Assembly: GCA_046590205.1 (NCBI GenBank)
Contig: JBKJTT010000099.1
Span: 1-27,958, forward strand
DNA from: DATDEW01 sp046590205
GTDB lineage: Bacteria > Bacteroidota > Ignavibacteria > Palsa-1295
Direction of reading: 5' to 3'
Length of the DNA stretch: 27,958 nucleotides
Shown here: one piece after another, positions 15,576 through 24,396 of the stretch
How the letters are laid out: every line of letters begins with the position of its first letter
Position numbering within the stretch: the stretch's first letter is position 1
Program-made: the position numbers and the translations under genes
The notes under the pieces: model-generated
The model's input: the letters and a program-made list of their open reading frames with translations, nothing else
Databases searched by the model: none
Told to the model about the DNA's origin: nothing

Positions 15576-17278
15576 CCTGGCGCGGACGACATATTTATCT
15601 ATGGGGGTTGCCCGGTTCAGGAAAATCGAGCATAGGTAAAGAACTTGCCCGTCTTCTCAAAAAGAGCGGATACGGCTTCATTGACCTTGATAAGATGATA
15701 GTCGAACGTGCCGAAATGTCTATCGCTGATATTTTCGACAGCGCCGGTGAAGATGCATTCCGTGAACTTGAGACACTCTGCCTTACCGAAATTGCACAAT
15801 TTGCGTTTGAACAAAAACCGCTCGTTATCGCAACAGGCGGGGGGACGCCGCTTAGAGATGTGAACCGAGCGATCATGCGCGGTTCAGGAGTTACAGTATG
15901 GATAGATGTAACAGCCAAACAGGCGACAAAGAATGTAATTCATGGTTTGCTTATGGGGGAGACCCGACCACTCTTGCGTACGGCAACCCCAGAAGAACTA
16001 CAGGAGAAGATACGTTCATTACAAAATGACCGCAATAAATTTTATGAAGAGGCAACACTTCATTTTGTAACGCGAAGCCAAAAGGGTGATGAACATACTC
16101 AAGTTGAACTTGCTGACGAAATGCTCAAGGCATTCGATCAGATGTCGAAGCGAATCCTGATGCGTCCACGCTTTGAAGTGTTTCGCGTTCAGTCCGCATT
16201 TGGTGCATATCCTGTCTCTATCGGAAGCGGCATTGCGGCACAAGAACTTTCGTTTGCAGCGCGCGAAAAGAAGGCAGGGAAGATAGTAGTTGTATCAGAC
16301 GATAATATCACGAAAGAATATATACCAAAATATTTTCAACAAGTTACTAAGGATGCTCGAAAAGAACTTGATATTATTCATATGTCTATCAAAGCTGGGG
16401 AGCAGAGTAAGAACTTTGAGACGCTACAAGAAATATTAGCTGCGTTTTCGCGAATCGGCATAAAAAGAAAAGAAGATATTGTCGTATCACTCGGTGGCGG
16501 TGTCGTTAGCGATATTACAGGTCTTGCGGCAAGTATGTATATGCGTGGCTTGCCCGTTATCCATATCCCAACTTCGCTCATCGGTCAGCTTGATGCAGCA
16601 CTTGGTGGGAAGACGGGTATTGACCACAACGGCATTAAAAATCTCATAGGGACATTCTACCCTCCGAAACAAGTAATTGTTGACCCGCTCTTTTTAAAAA
16701 CTCTTCCAAAGCGTGAACTTCATGCCGGACTTGCCGAGGCACTGAAATATGGACTTATCTCTTCACCCGAACTATGGGCAACACTTTCAAAATCTATCCG
16801 CAGGTTACTTCGCGGATTTGACCAAGGGTATGAGATACTTGTACGTGATGCTGTCCGTGAGAAGATACGATTCATTGAATGGGATGAATTCGAACGTACG
16901 AGCGGAGCACGCGAACTTCTGAATTTCGGGCATTCGTTCGGACATGCCTTCGAGTCAGTAAATGGATTCAGTAAACTCCTTCATGGCGAGGCAGTTGCGC
17001 TTGGTATGCGTGCGGCGTCTTACCTCTCGATGGAAATGGGTCTTCTTTCGGCTGAATCTTGGCGTGAGGTCGAGCAAACGCTTGGACGACTGTCAATACC
17101 ATCCGATGTGCTACTTGATACTAATAAAGTACTCCAACTTATGGGGCAAGATAAAAAGCAAAAACGCGGTAGTTTCCGGCTTGTGCTTCTTACGGGCATC
17201 GGGAAAGCTGACATTGTTGAGGATGTGCCCGAAGCGAAGGTCAGGGAAGCGATAGAATTTGTAGCGGGGGTAGTATAG
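15572..17278 (+). CDS. aroKB: Bifunctional shikimate kinase / 3-dehydroquinate synthase (fused AroK-AroB), CTG start proposed
   Basis: The N-terminal ~175 residues are shikimate kinase (ATP phosphorylation of shikimate 3-OH): P-loop GLPGSGKSS (residues 12-20), FIDLDKMI with the substrate Asp, FRELE, ATGGGTP, and the lid arginine in TRPLLR. From about 190 it is 3-dehydroquinate synthase (NAD- and metal-dependent): GEQSKN, SLGGGVVSDITGLAAS, PTSLIGQLDAALGGKTGID, AEALKYGLI, LNFGHSFGHAFE and HGEAVALGM supply the nucleotide and metal ligands. TTG at 15608 would begin inside the P-loop and lose the first beta strand. The upstream frame, open from the TAG at 15545, supplies HIYLW before the P-loop, and CTG at 15572, 8 bases after GGAGG and overlapping the aroC stop, is the best start, giving 568 residues. 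ATT at 15593 is a weaker alternative. Confidence 0.9.
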   Translation: MTWRGRHIYLWGLPGSGKSSIGKELARLLKKSGYGFIDLDKMIVERAEMSIADIFDSAGEDAFRELETLCLTEIAQFAFEQKPLVIATGGGTPLRDVNRAIMRGSGVTVWIDVTAKQATKNVIHGLLMGETRPLLRTATPEELQEKIRSLQNDRNKFYEEATLHFVTRSQKGDEHTQVELADEMLKAFDQMSKRILMRPRFEVFRVQSAFGAYPVSIGSGIAAQELSFAAREKKAGKIVVVSDDNITKEYIPKYFQQVTKDARKELDIIHMSIKAGEQSKNFETLQEILAAFSRIGIKRKEDIVVSLGGGVVSDITGLAASMYMRGLPVIHIPTSLIGQLDAALGGKTGIDHNGIKNLIGTFYPPKQVIVDPLFLKTLPKRELHAGLAEALKYGLISSPELWATLSKSIRRLLRGFDQGYEILVRDAVREKIRFIEWDEFERTSGARELLNFGHSFGHAFESVNGFSKLLHGEAVALGMRAASYLSMEMGLLSAESWREVEQTLGRLSIPSDVLLDTNKVLQLMGQDKKQKRGSFRLVLLTGIGKADIVEDVPEAKVREAIEFVAGVV

Positions 17279-17344
17279 TATTCCTTCGACTTTTCGCCTT
17301 ATTTTGTTGTTGTATGCCGATTAGAAATTTACCTGTTCCACTGA

Positions 17345-19603
17345 ATGAAGAATATCATCTCTGACCACGAAAGCGCCAGAAAAGTAGCCATAGAACTCGG
17401 GCTTCTATCCGAAGAATTTGATAAAATCATAGAAATCCTCGGCGGAAGAGTACCAACATATACCGAACTGGGTATCTATTCTGTTATGTGGAGCGAGCAT
17501 TGTTCTTATAAGAACAGTATCTCCGAACTCAAGAAACTTCCCAAAAAAGGCAAACACCTACTTGTCGAAGCTGGTGAAGAAAATGCAGGTCTTGTAGATA
17601 TTGGTAACGGTCTGGGTATCGCCTTCAAGATAGAATCTCATAACCATCCATCTGCAATTGTTCCTTATGAAGGAGCTGCAACCGGGGTCGGTGGAATTCT
17701 GCGTGATATTTTTACAATGGGCGCACGTCCGATTGCTGCGCTCAACTCACTCCGCTTCGGGGCACTGGATAATGACCGCACGAAGTACATCCTTCGTGGT
17801 GTCGTTCACGGTATTTCTGATTATGGCAATTCATTCGGAGTGCCGACAGTAGCAGGTGATGTGTATTTTGATAAATGTTATCACGGTAATCCTCTTGTCA
17901 ATGCAATGGCAGTTGGGGTTGTCGAGAAAGGCAAGACGATAAGTGCAACAGCCGAAGGCGTTGGTAATGCGGTAATGATTGTTGGTTCAAGTACAGGACG
18001 TGACGGTATTCACGGCGCAAGTTTGCTTGCAAGCGCAGTCTTTGAAGAGGGGCAGGAAGCACTTCGACCGACTGTACAGGTAGGCGACCCCTTCACAGAA
18101 AAACTTCTACTTGAAGCGACGCTTGAAGCGATAGACCAAAATCTTGTCGTAGGTATGCAGGATATGGGTGCGGCGGGTATCTCATGCTCAACTTCAGAGA
18201 TGAGTTTTAAGTCCGGTACAGGTATGGATGTTGACCTCAACAAAGTACCCTTACGCGAAGCGACGATGTCGGCGTATGAGATCATGCTTAGCGAGTCGCA
18301 AGAAAGAATGCTCGTCGTCGTTGAACCGAAGAATGTTGAGGCACTTAGCAAGGTATTCGGGAAGTGGGATCTCCATGCTGTCGTTATCGGCGTGGTTACT
18401 GATACCGAGAATATTGTTATAAATCATCACGGCGAAATTGTTGCGGATATTCCTGCGAAGTCTCTTGCTCTTGGTGGTGATATGACTCCTGTCTATCATC
18501 GCGAATCAAAACGACCGACGTATCTTGATGAAACTTTAAAGTTTGATGTAGCGACACTGCCAGATGTTACGAATGTTGCATCAACGCTAAAAGAACTTCT
18601 TGCTACGCCAAACATTGCATCGAAGCAATGGGTGTATGAACAGTATGATTCCATGGTACGTACCAACACCATTGCTCTTGAAGGAAGTGATGCTGCAGTC
18701 GTTCGTATCAAGGGCTCGAATAAAGGTGTTGCTCTAAAAACAGATTGCAATTCTCGTTATGTATATCTCAATCCGCATCGGGGTGGGATGATTGCTGTCT
18801 GCGAGTCAGCGCGGAATGTTGCTTGCGTCGGAGCAAAGCCGATCGCAATCACGAACTGTTTGAACTTTGGAAATCCGTATGACCCTGAAGTCTATTATCA
18901 ATTCACCGAAGCACTTGGTGGAATGAGCGATGCATGTATTGCGCTTGAAACTCCTGTTACAGGCGGTAATGTGAGCTTTTATAACCAAAGCCCAAACTCT
19001 GCAGTCTATCCGACACCAATGATAGGTATGCTTGGCGTTATTGATGATGTTGCGAACGTCGTAAGTGCCGGATTTAAGAATGAAGGCGATGAGATATATC
19101 TTCTGACGGCTTATACCAGCGACCAGAAGAATGACGGTCTTGGCGGAAGTGAATATCTTGCTCTCAAAACGGGCGACGCATTAGGTGATGCTCCATACTG
19201 CGACCCTGTAGGTGAAAAACGTCTTGCTGATCTTCTTGTCGAACTTGCTTCAAAGAAACTGCTCCAGAGCGCACATGATGTGAGTGATGGTGGTTTACTT
19301 ATTACTGTCGCTGAATCTTGTTTCGGAAATATGCTGGGCTGTAATGTTGCGATTCCTATATCAGGACGTAAAGACGTTACGTATTTTGGTGAGCAGCAGG
19401 GTAGAGTTGTTATTTCGCTTTCATCTTCGGTTACAAGTGAAGTAGGAGAGTTAGCAAAAGCTCACAATATAGCATTTGAGAAATTAGGGACTGTATCTGG
19501 CACGAATCTTGTCATAGATATGAGTATAGATATGCCACTCCATGAACTTCGCTCTGCGTATATGGACACGATACCGAAGGCAATGGCAGCGGTCAGTGAC
19601 TAA
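17345..19603 (+). CDS. purL: Phosphoribosylformylglycinamidine synthase subunit PurL (small type)
   Basis: PurL converts FGAR, ATP and ammonia to FGAM, the fourth step of purine synthesis. At 752 residues it is the small PurL, which works with PurQ and PurS; neither is in the window. Key segments: SVMWSEHCSYKNS with catalytic H52, ESHNHPSAIVPYEGAATGVGGILRDIF (shared fold of the AIRS/PurM superfamily; ~97-123), GMQDMGAAGISCSTSEM and, in the second half, NCLNFGNP, ETPVTGGNVSFYNQ and HDVSDGGL. The start ATG at 17345 lacks a clear Shine-Dalgarno. It is 66 bases after aroKB and 11 bases before the histidine kinase gene. Confidence 0.96.
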   Translation: MKNIISDHESARKVAIELGLLSEEFDKIIEILGGRVPTYTELGIYSVMWSEHCSYKNSISELKKLPKKGKHLLVEAGEENAGLVDIGNGLGIAFKIESHNHPSAIVPYEGAATGVGGILRDIFTMGARPIAALNSLRFGALDNDRTKYILRGVVHGISDYGNSFGVPTVAGDVYFDKCYHGNPLVNAMAVGVVEKGKTISATAEGVGNAVMIVGSSTGRDGIHGASLLASAVFEEGQEALRPTVQVGDPFTEKLLLEATLEAIDQNLVVGMQDMGAAGISCSTSEMSFKSGTGMDVDLNKVPLREATMSAYEIMLSESQERMLVVVEPKNVEALSKVFGKWDLHAVVIGVVTDTENIVINHHGEIVADIPAKSLALGGDMTPVYHRESKRPTYLDETLKFDVATLPDVTNVASTLKELLATPNIASKQWVYEQYDSMVRTNTIALEGSDAAVVRIKGSNKGVALKTDCNSRYVYLNPHRGGMIAVCESARNVACVGAKPIAITNCLNFGNPYDPEVYYQFTEALGGMSDACIALETPVTGGNVSFYNQSPNSAVYPTPMIGMLGVIDDVANVVSAGFKNEGDEIYLLTAYTSDQKNDGLGGSEYLALKTGDALGDAPYCDPVGEKRLADLLVELASKKLLQSAHDVSDGGLLITVAESCFGNMLGCNVAIPISGRKDVTYFGEQQGRVVISLSSSVTSEVGELAKAHNIAFEKLGTVSGTNLVIDMSIDMPLHELRSAYMDTIPKAMAAVSD

Positions 19604-19614
19604 TACATTGCTTC

Positions 19615-21465
19615 ATGTTCCAAACACTTCGAGCAAAGATATTTGGCGGGTACCTTGTGATTCTCGTGCTTCTATCAGCACTTGGTGTGTATTCTATCAT
19701 CTCGTTCCGCTCACTTTCTCTTACGAGTTCATCTGCACTTGAGGTAAATGCTGATAACAGTATTTATACACTGCAAATGTATGAATCACTTGTCCGTATG
19801 AACGAAGGAATGCTCAAGATGATGGGCGCGGAATTCCTTCAAGGCAAACGAACGCTTACTGAACAACCTGCAATTTTCAAAACTGCATTGCAAAATGCAC
19901 ACCGTCTTGGCTCAAAGACCACAGATAATCTCAACCCGGCATTATCCGAACAACTTACAAGAATAGAACTCATTTGGCAGCAATTCGAGGCGCTTACTCC
20001 GGAGTTCATTCGTATAGCAGAGATCAATCCACTTGATGGGCGAAGGTTCTATGAGCAAAGCGTAACGCCTTCATATGAAGACCTCAAGGAGCAGGTGTTT
20101 AGACTCTCAAGTGAGAATGCAAAAACATTTTCCTTAGCAAAAGAGAGAACAGCCAAAGAATCAGCGTCATCAACAGCCGCAGTTATTATCGTTGCTATCG
20201 CCGCAGTTGCGATCGGCATCATTGCAAGTTTTATCATCGCCCGAAGAACAACAGAACCACTTACTAAGCTACGCAGTCGTCTTTCATCACTTCGTGAAGG
20301 CAACCTTGCCTTACGTCTTCCGGTAACAAGCTCAGACGAACTTGGTGATGTAAGCTATGAGTTCAATCGGTTGACCGAGCGGTTACAAGAGTATGAAGAG
20401 ATGAACATCTCGCAGTTAGTACAGGAAAAACAAAAATCCGAGACTATACTAGCCTCAATTGACGACCCTATCTATTTCTTTGATGAGGCAATGACATTGC
20501 AGCTTCTTAATACTTCTGGGGCAATCTTATTGGGTGTTGTTAAAGATGATGCTCTTGGAAAGTCTGTAGATTCAGTATTCGTCAAGGATAATCTTCGTGC
20601 AGGTGTAAACAAACTATTGGGTGATAACGAATCATCACAGCCAACGATTGTATCAGAAGTTGTAAGTGGCAAAGAGCGGCATTATCGTGTTCACTCGATA
20701 CAAGTAACCTCTCGAGAAGCTGTTATAGGTACTCTCATCAGCTTCACTGACATTACCCATTTTCAGGAATTGGATGAATTGAAGTCTGATTTCATCGCTC
20801 GCGTCTCGCACGAATTCCGCACACCGCTCACATCAATGAAGATGTCACTTGACCTTTTGCAAAAAGAAGTACTCGGCAAGATAACAGCAGAACAGAAAGA
20901 TATTCTCGAAACGCTTAAACACGATACGGATAGATTAGCCAAGCTGATTAAAGACCTGCTTGCTATCACCAAACTTGAATCACATCAACCCTTAGACATA
21001 CACGATGCTTCGTGTGATGTTTCACTGACCTTCGATACTCTTTGTCTATCTATGAGAGGGTTCTATCGATTGAAAAGTATTGAGTTTACTGCTATAGCTC
21101 CAAAACTGCCACCTCTGCGTATCATAAAGAGCGACTTTGAGTCTGTGCTGCAAAACTTGCTTGCGAATGCTGCCAAGTTTACGGGTGAAGGCGGAAAGGT
21201 ATCGGCACAGCTGCGGTATCTGGACAATAATCTTATCATTGAGGTAAAAGATAATGGGATTGGAATATCTGAGGCAGATAAAGCTCGTATTTTTGAGAAG
21301 TTTGTACAGGTCAAGCCGACGAATCTTGCAACGCCGGGTTCGATAGGGCTTGGGCTCTCTATCGTATCAGAGATTGCGAAGAAATACGGCGGGTCGGTGC
21401 ATCTTGAAAGTGAAGTAGGTAAGGGGAGCACATTTACTGTACATTGTAAGGTAGAAACAGCATGA
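19615..21465 (+). CDS. Membrane-bound sensor histidine kinase (HAMP-PAS-HisKA-HATPase), KinB/NtrY-like
   Basis: This inner-membrane sensor has 616 residues. TM1 spans about 10-31 (GGYLVILVLLSALGVYSI), an extracytoplasmic domain of ~150 residues lies between, TM2 spans ~184-208, a HAMP linker follows (TTEPLTKLRSRLSSL...DELGDVSYEFNRL), then a PAS domain (~270-380, starting ETILASIDDPIYFF) and the kinase core. H399 in RVSHEFRTPL is the phosphorylated histidine. ATP-binding boxes are N (LQNLLANAAKFT), G1 (VKDNGIGIS) and G2 (GSIGLGLSIV). All catalytic residues appear intact. The ATG overlap (ATGA) with the response regulator makes them a cognate pair. The layout resembles KinB of Pseudomonas; the signal is unknown. 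It starts only 11 bases after purL. Confidence 0.93.
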   Translation: MFQTLRAKIFGGYLVILVLLSALGVYSIISFRSLSLTSSSALEVNADNSIYTLQMYESLVRMNEGMLKMMGAEFLQGKRTLTEQPAIFKTALQNAHRLGSKTTDNLNPALSEQLTRIELIWQQFEALTPEFIRIAEINPLDGRRFYEQSVTPSYEDLKEQVFRLSSENAKTFSLAKERTAKESASSTAAVIIVAIAAVAIGIIASFIIARRTTEPLTKLRSRLSSLREGNLALRLPVTSSDELGDVSYEFNRLTERLQEYEEMNISQLVQEKQKSETILASIDDPIYFFDEAMTLQLLNTSGAILLGVVKDDALGKSVDSVFVKDNLRAGVNKLLGDNESSQPTIVSEVVSGKERHYRVHSIQVTSREAVIGTLISFTDITHFQELDELKSDFIARVSHEFRTPLTSMKMSLDLLQKEVLGKITAEQKDILETLKHDTDRLAKLIKDLLAITKLESHQPLDIHDASCDVSLTFDTLCLSMRGFYRLKSIEFTAIAPKLPPLRIIKSDFESVLQNLLANAAKFTGEGGKVSAQLRYLDNNLIIEVKDNGIGISEADKARIFEKFVQVKPTNLATPGSIGLGLSIVSEIAKKYGGSVHLESEVGKGSTFTVHCKVETA

Positions 21466-22796
21466 CACAAAAACCGAAGATACTTTTAGTTGATGACGAG
21501 CCAAACATCTTGAAAACGATGACCTTGAGCATCGAATCTATGGGATATGAAGTTCTGGCATATTCCTCACCATCAGTTGCTCTTGTTACGCTCGATACAA
21601 ACCCTGATCTTCTGAAGGTAGTTGATATTGCTTTTATTGATCTGATGATGCACCCAGTTGGTGGTTTGGATATGCTCCACGAATTGCACCTACGGAAAGC
21701 ATCAATGTTAGTTGTTATCATCACAGCTCATGGAAGTGTCGATACTGTTGTCGAGGCAATGAAACTTGGTGCTTATGACTATATTCAGAAGCCATTTGAT
21801 TATGATGAGTTAGCCGTTTTTCTTCAACGAATTTCTCGCTCGTCAGAAGCAAAGAAATCCAATGAGTCCGGTGGTGCGATTATTACGAATGACGCGAATT
21901 TTCAGTCAATACTTAAGACTGCCGAGAAAATCGCCAAGACAAATATCACAGTTCTTATCGAAGGAGAGACAGGTGTTGGTAAAGAGCTTGTAGCAGATTT
22001 TATCCAAAAAAATAGCGATAGAAAAGATAAGCCGTATATCAAGCTCAACTGTGCTGCGCTCTCCGAAGAGCTTATTGAATCAGAGCTATTCGGTCATGCT
22101 AAGGGCTCGTTCACAGGAGCTGTGAAGGATAGAACAGGTATGGTCGAGGCAGCAGAAGGTGGGACTATCTTCCTTGATGAGATTGGCGAGATGCCAATGC
22201 TTATGCAGGCAAAGCTCCTGCGATTATTGCAGAACCGTGAGTATTACCGTCTTGGTGAGAATCAGATACGTAAGAGCGACGTCCGCATCATCGCTGCGAC
22301 GAACCGAAACCTCGAAGAGGAAATTGGCCAACGTGGATTCCGTGAGGACCTCTACTATCGTTTGAGCGGCTTCCGTTTGACCGTACCGCCTCTTCGACAG
22401 CGAAGGGATGATATTCTTCCCATAACGCATAAGATACTTTTGCACTATGCTTCGGGGGCTGGGCAAATGTCAGTACCACCAGAAGTAGAAAAGATGCTAT
22501 TAGGGTATGACTGGAGGGGGAATGTCCGCGAGCTTGAGAATGTGATGATACGTGCCGCTGTCCTCTCTGATGACGGAAAGACGATAAAAGCAAGTGACCT
22601 GCCGGAGTATATTTGTTTCCCTGCAAAAGCCGACTTTGGGGGAGCGGTATCGCCGGAGCTACGCTCTATCGAGGAGGTTGAGCATGACCATATCGGCTTT
22701 GTCCTCTCGCGGACGAAGAGCTTGGAAGAGGCGGCAAAGATACTCGGAATCGACAGCGCAACACTTTGGCGGAAACGGAAGAAATACGGTATGTAA
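21462..22796 (+). CDS. Sigma-54-dependent response regulator (NtrC/AlgB-like)
   Basis: The receiver domain (1-~125) has the acidic pair DDE, phosphoacceptor D60 in FIDLMM, the switch residue in VIITAHGS and the lysine in QKPF. A sigma-54 AAA+ domain follows (~145-380): Walker A EGETGVGKE (~167), the sigma-54 contact loop as GSFTGA (~213, instead of GAFTGA), Walker B GGTIFLDEIGEM, and arginine fingers in FREDLYYRL. A Fis-type helix-turn-helix ends the protein (SLEEAAKILGIDSATLWRKRKKYG), very like the AlgB end. GSFTGA is a conservative change and probably still activates. Length is 444 residues. It is the last gene before the terminator at 22859-22894. Targets are unknown; no convincing sigma-54 promoter (TGGCAC-N5-TTGC) was noticed in the intergenic gaps of the window. 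Confidence 0.94.
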   Translation: MTQKPKILLVDDEPNILKTMTLSIESMGYEVLAYSSPSVALVTLDTNPDLLKVVDIAFIDLMMHPVGGLDMLHELHLRKASMLVVIITAHGSVDTVVEAMKLGAYDYIQKPFDYDELAVFLQRISRSSEAKKSNESGGAIITNDANFQSILKTAEKIAKTNITVLIEGETGVGKELVADFIQKNSDRKDKPYIKLNCAALSEELIESELFGHAKGSFTGAVKDRTGMVEAAEGGTIFLDEIGEMPMLMQAKLLRLLQNREYYRLGENQIRKSDVRIIAATNRNLEEEIGQRGFREDLYYRLSGFRLTVPPLRQRRDDILPITHKILLHYASGAGQMSVPPEVEKMLLGYDWRGNVRELENVMIRAAVLSDDGKTIKASDLPEYICFPAKADFGGAVSPELRSIEEVEHDHIGFVLSRTKSLEEAAKILGIDSATLWRKRKKYGM

Positions 22797-22822
22797 AATA
22801 ATTGTTTCCTTTTTGGTTTTGG

Positions 22823-22855
22823 GGACTCGTTTAGAAACTATTTTGTTTCAAGTCC
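22823..22855 (+). other. Interrupted stem-loop in the 3' UTR of the two-component operon
   Basis: GAAAC (22834-22838) and GTTTC (22845-22849) form an exact hairpin around TATTTT, enclosed by GGACT (22823-22827) and AGTCC (22851-22855). It lies just before the likely terminator. The pairing is seen; any function is unknown. Confidence 0.4.
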
Positions 22856-22858
22856 TTC

Positions 22859-22894
22859 AAATCCCCGCTCTTGCGAAAAACTTCGGGGGTTTTT
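22859..22894 (+). terminator. Intrinsic terminator after the response regulator
   Basis: Arms AAATCCCCG (22859-22867) and CGGGGGTTT (22884-22892) pair over nine positions with one wobble, the loop is 16 bases, and the 3' arm runs into a five-T stretch (22890-22894). It separates the regulator from the exbB operon. Confidence 0.7.
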
Positions 22895-22993
22895 CTGTGT
22901 TATCAGCCGAGTTGTGATGTCCGGATTACGGTTTCCGTTTTTCCCCTCGGTCGTTCACATTTGATAAATTTTTTATTTCATTCTAATTACAAC

Positions 22994-23788
22994 ATGAAAA
23001 AGAATTCTCTCTTCGTCCTATTAGTAATAGTACTCTCTATCCTTACAGGAGTAGTATTCTATCTTGTCGTCATGGGCTCACCGGATAACTTCCTTGATGC
23101 TGCAAAGACAAAGCCAAAGCTCGAGAGCACACTTGGCAAGATGTATCTTGGTGGATTCATCGTACCGATTCTTATCGGACTCCTCATTATGATCGTTGCA
23201 TTTACCTTTGAAAGATTCTTCAGCTTGAAAAAAGCTGCAGGCAAAAAGGATATTGATACATTCTTGCGTGAAGTAGAGAAATCACTTGATTCAGGAAACA
23301 TTGATGCTGTGCTCGATCAGTGCAATAAACAAAAAGGCAGTGTTGCGAACATCGTTCGTGCTGGTGTTGAGCGTTTCGGTGAGATTCGCAGTAACGACAA
23401 TATGAACAACGCGCAAAAAGTAGCAGAAGTAAAGCGTGCACTCGAAGAAGTAACAATGCTTGAGACTCCGCTCCTTGAGCGTAACCTCGTTATCCTCTCG
23501 ACAATTGCTTCTATCTCAACGATGATTGGACTTGTTGGTACAGTTCTTGGTATGATCAAGGCGTTCGACTCACTCGGTCAGGGCGGCGGCGGCGCATCAG
23601 CAACACAGCTTTCTATCGCTATTTCGGAAGCACTCTGGAATACGATGCTTGGTATCAGCGGTGGTGTTATCGCTATCGTTGCCTACAATATGCTTACGAA
23701 CAAAGTTGACCGTTTCATCTATACAATAGATGAAGCAACGCTTAACCTCGTAGAGAGCATTGAGAATCGTTTTGTTGGTAAAGCATAA
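22994..23788 (+). CDS. exbB: MotA/TolQ/ExbB proton channel family protein
   Basis: ExbB forms the pentameric inner-membrane proton channel that energises TonB. The frame extends back to 22871, but those 41 residues are unlike any ExbB and overlap the terminator region; MKKNSLFVLLVIVL at 22994 is a natural start, giving 264 residues. Hydrophobic segments: an extra N-terminal TM (~5-27), TM near 50-73 (GGFIVPILIGLLIMIVAFTFERFF), a cytoplasmic helical domain, then the conserved pair IASISTMIGLVGTVLGMIKAF and SEALWNTMLGISGGVIAIVAYN, which line the channel. The extra N-terminal TM is common in Bacteroidota ExbB. exbD follows after 27 bases. A TTTG lies 20 bases before TAATTACA just upstream, a weak promoter candidate with almost no leader. 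Confidence 0.93.
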   Translation: MKKNSLFVLLVIVLSILTGVVFYLVVMGSPDNFLDAAKTKPKLESTLGKMYLGGFIVPILIGLLIMIVAFTFERFFSLKKAAGKKDIDTFLREVEKSLDSGNIDAVLDQCNKQKGSVANIVRAGVERFGEIRSNDNMNNAQKVAEVKRALEEVTMLETPLLERNLVILSTIASISTMIGLVGTVLGMIKAFDSLGQGGGGASATQLSIAISEALWNTMLGISGGVIAIVAYNMLTNKVDRFIYTIDEATLNLVESIENRFVGKA

Positions 23789-23815
23789 TCATTTTTCTTT
23801 TACGGAAAGTGAACA

Positions 23816-24358
23816 ATGGGTAAAGCCAAATTAAAACGACATGGTTTCGCGATCGACATGACTCCACTTGTGGATGTCGGGTTTCTGCTCTTGACCTTTT
23901 TTATGCTTACAGCGAAGTTCAAGTCAGAATCTGGCGACAGTGTGGATGTCAAGTTACCGATAGCACAGGCAGATACAACGAAGCTGCCTGATGTAAATAT
24001 CGCAACGCTGACGATCGGGTTTTCGCAAGCGAATCCGGGCGAAGCACCGGATACGCTCATCTTTTACAACATCGCAAACGAAAAGGACAGACCGGAGATA
24101 TTCTCGAAGTTAGAGCGCATTAACCCTAAGACCAATGCTGTCTATTCTAACGACGAGTTAAAGGTCATTCCTTCGATGCTTGTAACGGTTAAAGAACTTG
24201 AGAAGATCATTCCCGCAACACGTCTGCAAAACCCTTCAATGCGGTTTGCGATCAATGCCGATAACCGTTTACATTACGGATTGGTAGATGATGTGATGCG
24301 TGTAATGCAGAAATACGGAGCTACGAGATTCAATCTGGTCACCAAAACGACGGGTTGA
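23816..24358 (+). CDS. exbD: Biopolymer transport protein ExbD (first copy)
   Basis: ExbD is a single-pass membrane protein whose aspartate conducts protons in the ExbB-ExbD motor. The motif IDMTPLVDVGFLLLTFFML (~13-31) contains the essential Asp of the VDV triplet, followed directly by the TM. The periplasmic domain is long (180 residues in all against ~140 in E. coli), with an insertion around NEKDRPEIFSKLERINPKT before the conserved LRYGLVDDVM-like stretch (LHYGLVDDVMRVMQKYG). It is paired with a second, divergent copy 38 bases downstream; such tandem ExbD pairs are usual in Bacteroidota. Confidence 0.92.
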   Translation: MGKAKLKRHGFAIDMTPLVDVGFLLLTFFMLTAKFKSESGDSVDVKLPIAQADTTKLPDVNIATLTIGFSQANPGEAPDTLIFYNIANEKDRPEIFSKLERINPKTNAVYSNDELKVIPSMLVTVKELEKIIPATRLQNPSMRFAINADNRLHYGLVDDVMRVMQKYGATRFNLVTKTTG

Positions 24359-24396
24359 CATTTCATATTTCAATACAACGAATTGCAAAGTAGAAT

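Noticed and set aside
22871..22993. N-terminal extension of exbB by 41 residues
   Set aside because: The extension begins in the terminator of the preceding gene, is unlike ExbB, and the ATG at 22994 directly precedes a normal hydrophobic N-terminus.
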